Origin: Chitinophaga pinensis | Lineage (GTDB): Bacteria; Bacteroidota; Bacteroidia; Chitinophagales; CAMDFR01 | Length of the DNA: 63,985 nucleotides | Reading direction: 5' to 3' | NCBI GenBank assembly: GCA_945872405.1 | Contig: CAMBZT010000008.1 | Coordinates: 1-63,985 of the forward strand | Shown: one piece after another, positions 61,357 through 63,985 of the stretch | Position numbering within the stretch: the first letter of the stretch is position 1 | Layout: every line of letters begins with the position of its first letter | Translations under genes and position numbers: made by a program | The notes under the pieces: model-generated | Told to the model about the DNA's origin: nothing | The model's database searches: none | What the model saw: the letters and a program-made list of their open reading frames with translations, nothing else

Positions 61357-62412
61357 ATGATCCAAATATTACAAAAAAAAGGTATTTTTCTTATTGTATT
61401 GATGATTGCATTTTCTTTTGTTACAATAGCTCAAGACACTACAAGTATTAATAATAAAACAAAAATTCTAGAATCTTTAAAAGCAGATAAAGCTGAAACA
61501 GAAAAAAAAATTCTTAGCATTCAAGAAGAGATAGATGCGCTAAAACCCATCAAAAAATGGATGCTTGGTGGTTATGCTGCCTTAAACATGAATCAGTCTG
61601 GATTTGTCAATTGGGCGCAAGGTGGCGTTAATTCCCTTTCTATTGCCATCTTGGGGAATGCTTATGCAAATTATCACTTTAAAAAATTGAGTTGGAATAA
61701 CTCATTCGATGGTAGTTGGGGAATGTTATATGCCAACAAGAGAATACGTAAAAATGAAGATAGATTTGAGCTCAACTCAAAAGCAGGTTTTGCCGTTGCT
61801 AATAAGTTGGATATCGCCGCCTTAGCTAGAATGAATACACAATTTACACCAACCTATAACTACACAACTAATAATGGAAAGTATCCTTTGAGCTCCTACT
61901 TTGCTGCTCCAGCTTACTTAAATATCGCACTGGGTGTGGATTACAAACCGACAAACTATTTCTCCTTATTCCTTTCACCAGCTGCAGGAAAATTTACTTT
62001 TGTAACTGCCGATCCAAATATTCCTGAGTGGAATTATGGTGTGGACACAGGTAAAATTGCTAGAAGTGAATTTGGTGGCTCAATGCGTGCAACACTAAAA
62101 AAAGATATTGTTAAAAACATTACTCTATGGACACAATTAGATTTATTTATCAATTACACTGATAAAGTTAGAGATAACCGAAGGAATATTGATGTCGATT
62201 GGCAGGTTCGATTGGACATGAAAATTAATAAATTTTTGAGTGCCAACATATACACTCAACTCATATATGACCACAACACAAAAATTGATGTCAACGCCAA
62301 CAAAAAAGATGCCTTTGGAGTTGCTTTACCTAGTGATTTACGACAGAGTCGGGTTCAGTTTAGAGAAGCTTTAGGAGTGAGTATTTCATATAAATTTAGC
62401 AGCAAGAGTTAA
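61357..62412 (+). CDS. DUF3078 domain-containing outer-membrane protein
   Basis: The 351 residues begin with a signal peptide (FSFVTIA-QD). A charged, likely coiled-coil stretch follows at about 40-68 (ESLKADKAETEKKILSIQEEIDAL), then the DUF3078 pattern KKWMLGGYAALNMNQSGFVNWAQGG, a hallmark of this Bacteroidota family. Alternating barrel strands run to the end. It is predicted to sit in the outer membrane; no activity is known for the family. A terminator follows directly. Confidence 0.9.
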   Translation: MIQILQKKGIFLIVLMIAFSFVTIAQDTTSINNKTKILESLKADKAETEKKILSIQEEIDALKPIKKWMLGGYAALNMNQSGFVNWAQGGVNSLSIAILGNAYANYHFKKLSWNNSFDGSWGMLYANKRIRKNEDRFELNSKAGFAVANKLDIAALARMNTQFTPTYNYTTNNGKYPLSSYFAAPAYLNIALGVDYKPTNYFSLFLSPAAGKFTFVTADPNIPEWNYGVDTGKIARSEFGGSMRATLKKDIVKNITLWTQLDLFINYTDKVRDNRRNIDVDWQVRLDMKINKFLSANIYTQLIYDHNTKIDVNANKKDAFGVALPSDLRQSRVQFREALGVSISYKFSSKS

Positions 62413-62433
62413 ATCTAATAATACAATTTTGAT

Positions 62434-62457
62434 AAAGGCTGGCAATTGTCAGCCTTT
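62434..62457 (+). terminator. Intrinsic terminator of the DUF3078 gene
   Basis: AAAGGCTG pairs with CAGCCTTT around an 8-base loop and is followed by TTT. It starts 22 bases after the stop codon. The -7 box of the next gene begins only 9 bases later. Confidence 0.8.
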
Positions 62458-62465
62458 TTTATTTG

Positions 62466-62473
62466 TATTTTTG
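62466..62473 (+). promoter_or_regulatory. Predicted -7 promoter box for ctlX
   Basis: TATTTTTG matches TAnnTTTG, 32 bases upstream of the ATG at 62505. It overlaps the alternative TTG start at 62463, which argues for the ATG start. Confidence 0.5.
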
Positions 62474-62504
62474 TCCTTCAGAATTCTCTACTAAAAATAC
62501 ACTT

Positions 62505-63428
62505 ATGCAAACCACTTCGCACCTAATGATGATACGACCTGCTTCTTTTCAATTTAATCAAGAAACCGCAATCAGTAACGACTATCAGCAGAAAAACAAT
62601 AGCCTTTCTTCGAAAGAAATCATCCAAAAAGCACAGGAAGAATTTGATGAGTTTGTGGAGATTTTAAAAGACAATAACGTAGATGTAACCGTTATAGAAG
62701 ACACCATCACGCCAGCAAAACCAGATGCAGTTTTCCCAAACAATTGGATTAGTATGCATGCAAACGGAACCGTCTTCCTCTTTCCTATGAAAACCGAAAA
62801 TCGACGAATCGAAAAAAGAATGGATATCGTAGATGTATTAAGGAAAAAGTTTAAGGTGAAGGATGTTGTCGACCTTAGTGATTATGAACAAAAAAATCTA
62901 GCTCTAGAAGGCACTGGAAGTATGATTTTCGACCATGATCATAAACTTATTTATGCTTGCCTCTCACCACGAACTGATTTAGAAGTTTTGAATGATTATG
63001 CTAAAAGAATAGGATATACTCCCATTATTTTTCATTCATACAAAAAAAATGGACAGCCACAATATCACACCAATGTAGTGATGTGTGTTGCTGAAACTTT
63101 TGTAATAATATGCCTCGCTTCTATCACTGATATAAAGGAAAGGAAATTAGTGGAAGATACTATTCTGAAAACAAAGAAAGAAATCATTGCTATTAGTCAA
63201 GATCAATTAGAGAAGTATTATGCAGGCAATATGCTACAGGTACGAAATGCAGTCGGAAATTTGTTTTTAGTAATGAGTGAGCGAGCATTAAAGAGTTTAA
63301 AAGAAGAGCAAATGGAAGCTATACAGAACCATTGTGATATATTAACAGCACCGATTTACTTAATTGAAGAAATTGGTGGTGGGAGCGCTCGATGTATGAT
63401 GGCGGAGATTTTTTTACCTCTAAAGTAG
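62505..63428 (+). CDS. ctlX: Citrulline utilization hydrolase CtlX (amidinotransferase superfamily)
   Basis: I choose the ATG at 62505 (MQTTSHLMMIRPASF), giving 307 residues, because the upstream TTG at 62463 lies before the predicted promoter box. The pentein-fold motifs are present: PDAVFPNNWISMHANGTVFLFPM, LALEGTGSMIFD, the catalytic His in QYHTNVVM and the nucleophilic Cys297 in GGGSARCMMAEIF. CtlX-type enzymes act on citrulline or related guanidino/ureido compounds. An arginine-deiminase-like gene starts 111 bases downstream, suggesting a short arginine/citrulline catabolic unit. Confidence 0.92.
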   Translation: MQTTSHLMMIRPASFQFNQETAISNDYQQKNNSLSSKEIIQKAQEEFDEFVEILKDNNVDVTVIEDTITPAKPDAVFPNNWISMHANGTVFLFPMKTENRRIEKRMDIVDVLRKKFKVKDVVDLSDYEQKNLALEGTGSMIFDHDHKLIYACLSPRTDLEVLNDYAKRIGYTPIIFHSYKKNGQPQYHTNVVMCVAETFVIICLASITDIKERKLVEDTILKTKKEIIAISQDQLEKYYAGNMLQVRNAVGNLFLVMSERALKSLKEEQMEAIQNHCDILTAPIYLIEEIGGGSARCMMAEIFLPLK

Positions 63429-63501
63429 CTAGCGGCTTCTAAAACCTTCTTTACTATCAACTGTTTCAACACAATAGGAAGGCCATTTCGCATTATTTTA
63501 G

Positions 63502-63509
63502 TAGCTTTG
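63502..63509 (+). promoter_or_regulatory. Predicted -7 promoter box for the arginine-deiminase-like gene
   Basis: TAGCTTTG matches TAnnTTTG, 30 bases upstream of the ATG at 63540. Confidence 0.4.
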
Positions 63510-63539
63510 TCTTCAATAATAGAAATAACTGCAGCAAAG

Positions 63540-63985
63540 ATGAGAACCAAAGTAAATGTTGAAAGCGAAGTCGCTCCCCTTAAAAAAGTCATAGTCCATT
63601 TTCCTGACGACGGAATTGAAATTGTCACACCTAGTAACGCATTAGAATTTCTTTATGATGATATTGTATATCTTGATAGAATGAGAGAGGAGCATACCTT
63701 ATTTTGGAATACTATCGAAGCTTTCATTGGTAGACGAAATGTACACGATACGGAAACTTTATTGTTAGATATTTTCAAAAAAAACAAACAAGCCCGTATA
63801 AACCTCATTCATGATATTTGCATACATGAAAATTGTATTGACAGCATCAAGAATGCTCTAGGAAGGTTGTCTGACGAGGATTTGGTGTATACTTTATTTA
63901 CAGGTAATCTAGAAAAACGAGACAAACAAATTTTTGCTCCATTACCTAATTACGTTTTTACTAGAGATATTGGTGTGATGGTAAA
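63540..63985 (+). CDS. Arginine deiminase-related protein, 3' end outside window
   Basis: The frame opens with ATG at 63540 and has no stop before the window edge, so 148 codons are visible. It begins MRTKVNVESEVAPLKKVIVHFP. The arginine-deiminase pattern is clear: EIVTPSNALEFLYDDIVYLDRM at about 27-48, the helical region typical of arginine deiminases, and PLPNYVFTRDIGVMV near the end. The Asp in the FTRD motif binds the guanidino group. The catalytic His and Cys would lie beyond the window. Together with ctlX it suggests conversion of arginine to citrulline and onward; without the rest, substrate specificity is unproven. Confidence 0.87.
   Translation, partial: MRTKVNVESEVAPLKKVIVHFPDDGIEIVTPSNALEFLYDDIVYLDRMREEHTLFWNTIEAFIGRRNVHDTETLLLDIFKKNKQARINLIHDICIHENCIDSIKNALGRLSDEDLVYTLFTGNLEKRDKQIFAPLPNYVFTRDIGVMV

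Noticed and set aside
62463-62504. TTG start extending CtlX by 14 residues
   Set aside because: The extra segment overlaps a TATTTTTG promoter box and abuts the preceding terminator. The ATG at 62505 begins the conserved region.
63356-63628. 90-codon minus-strand frame over the ctlX/arginine-deiminase junction
   Set aside because: It overlaps the conserved C-terminus of CtlX and the conserved N-terminus of the next gene; both plus-strand genes have family motifs.
1-63985. tRNA, rRNA, insertion sequences, prophage
   Set aside because: I looked for T-loop-like motifs, transposase-like frames and terminal inverted repeats in the gaps and saw none I could support.

Overview
The window looks like a chromosomal stretch of a low-GC, gliding or surface-adhesive member of the phylum Bacteroidota, probably from the Chitinophagia/Saprospiria/Sphingobacteriia side; that class-level placement is an inference from gene content only. 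The evidence is a set of lineage-restricted genes: gldA, gldF, gldG and gldB, a PorP/SprF-family protein, proteins with type A and type B sorting domains of the type IX secretion system (T9SS), an IPExxxVDY-family gene beside pyk, a DUF3078 barrel, CtlX, and many TAnnTTTG promoter boxes. I found no rRNA, tRNA, CRISPR array, insertion sequence or prophage.

Left third (1-20.5 kb, all minus strand): a surface-export locus. Its first gene encodes a 5238-residue secreted protein. In order it has a signal peptide, a DUF7948-like domain, an SBBP-type propeller, a GEVED domain, eleven copies of a roughly 790-nt Ig-like super-repeat, about eleven cadherin-like Ig domains and a T9SS type B C-terminal domain. 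It is followed by a PorP/SprF-family barrel and a TPR/propeller/carboxypeptidase-regulatory/OmpA protein with PorE-like architecture. Last comes the start of a second cadherin-like repeat protein, cut by the window edge, whose modules are collinear with the tail of the giant. The simplest reading is a type B cargo with its dedicated outer-membrane partner and a peptidoglycan-anchoring partner.

20.8-26.5 kb (minus): a small cytochrome c and a di-haem cytochrome c peroxidase, then lpdA, an unrecognised 186-residue protein, and a Kazal/PKD secreted protein with a type A sorting signal.

26.6-38.2 kb (mixed): trmB and an alkyltransferase-like gene; a tight gldA-gldF-gldG-DUF4340 operon; a WYL regulator; two outer-membrane barrels flanking nadE; and the lipoprotein gene gldB.

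38.2-63.9 kb: mostly housekeeping genes. These are apaG, gmk, yicC-like, htpG, an M42 peptidase, IPExxxVDY-pyk divergent from acpP-fabF-rnc, pyrH-frr, a VWA/MoxR-type ATPase pair divergent from a small Rieske protein, an aminotransferase, a mannose-1-phosphate guanylyltransferase, recQ, rho, serS, a DUF3078 protein, ctlX and the start of an arginine-deiminase-like gene.

The items most worth following up are the giant super-repeat protein and its collinear partial paralogue, the hairpin between the giant and its PorP partner, a possible attenuator ahead of pyrH, a palindrome ahead of htpG, and two GC-rich intergenic islands. I did not find a clearly new biochemical system. The T9SS cargo locus is the strongest candidate for unusual biology.
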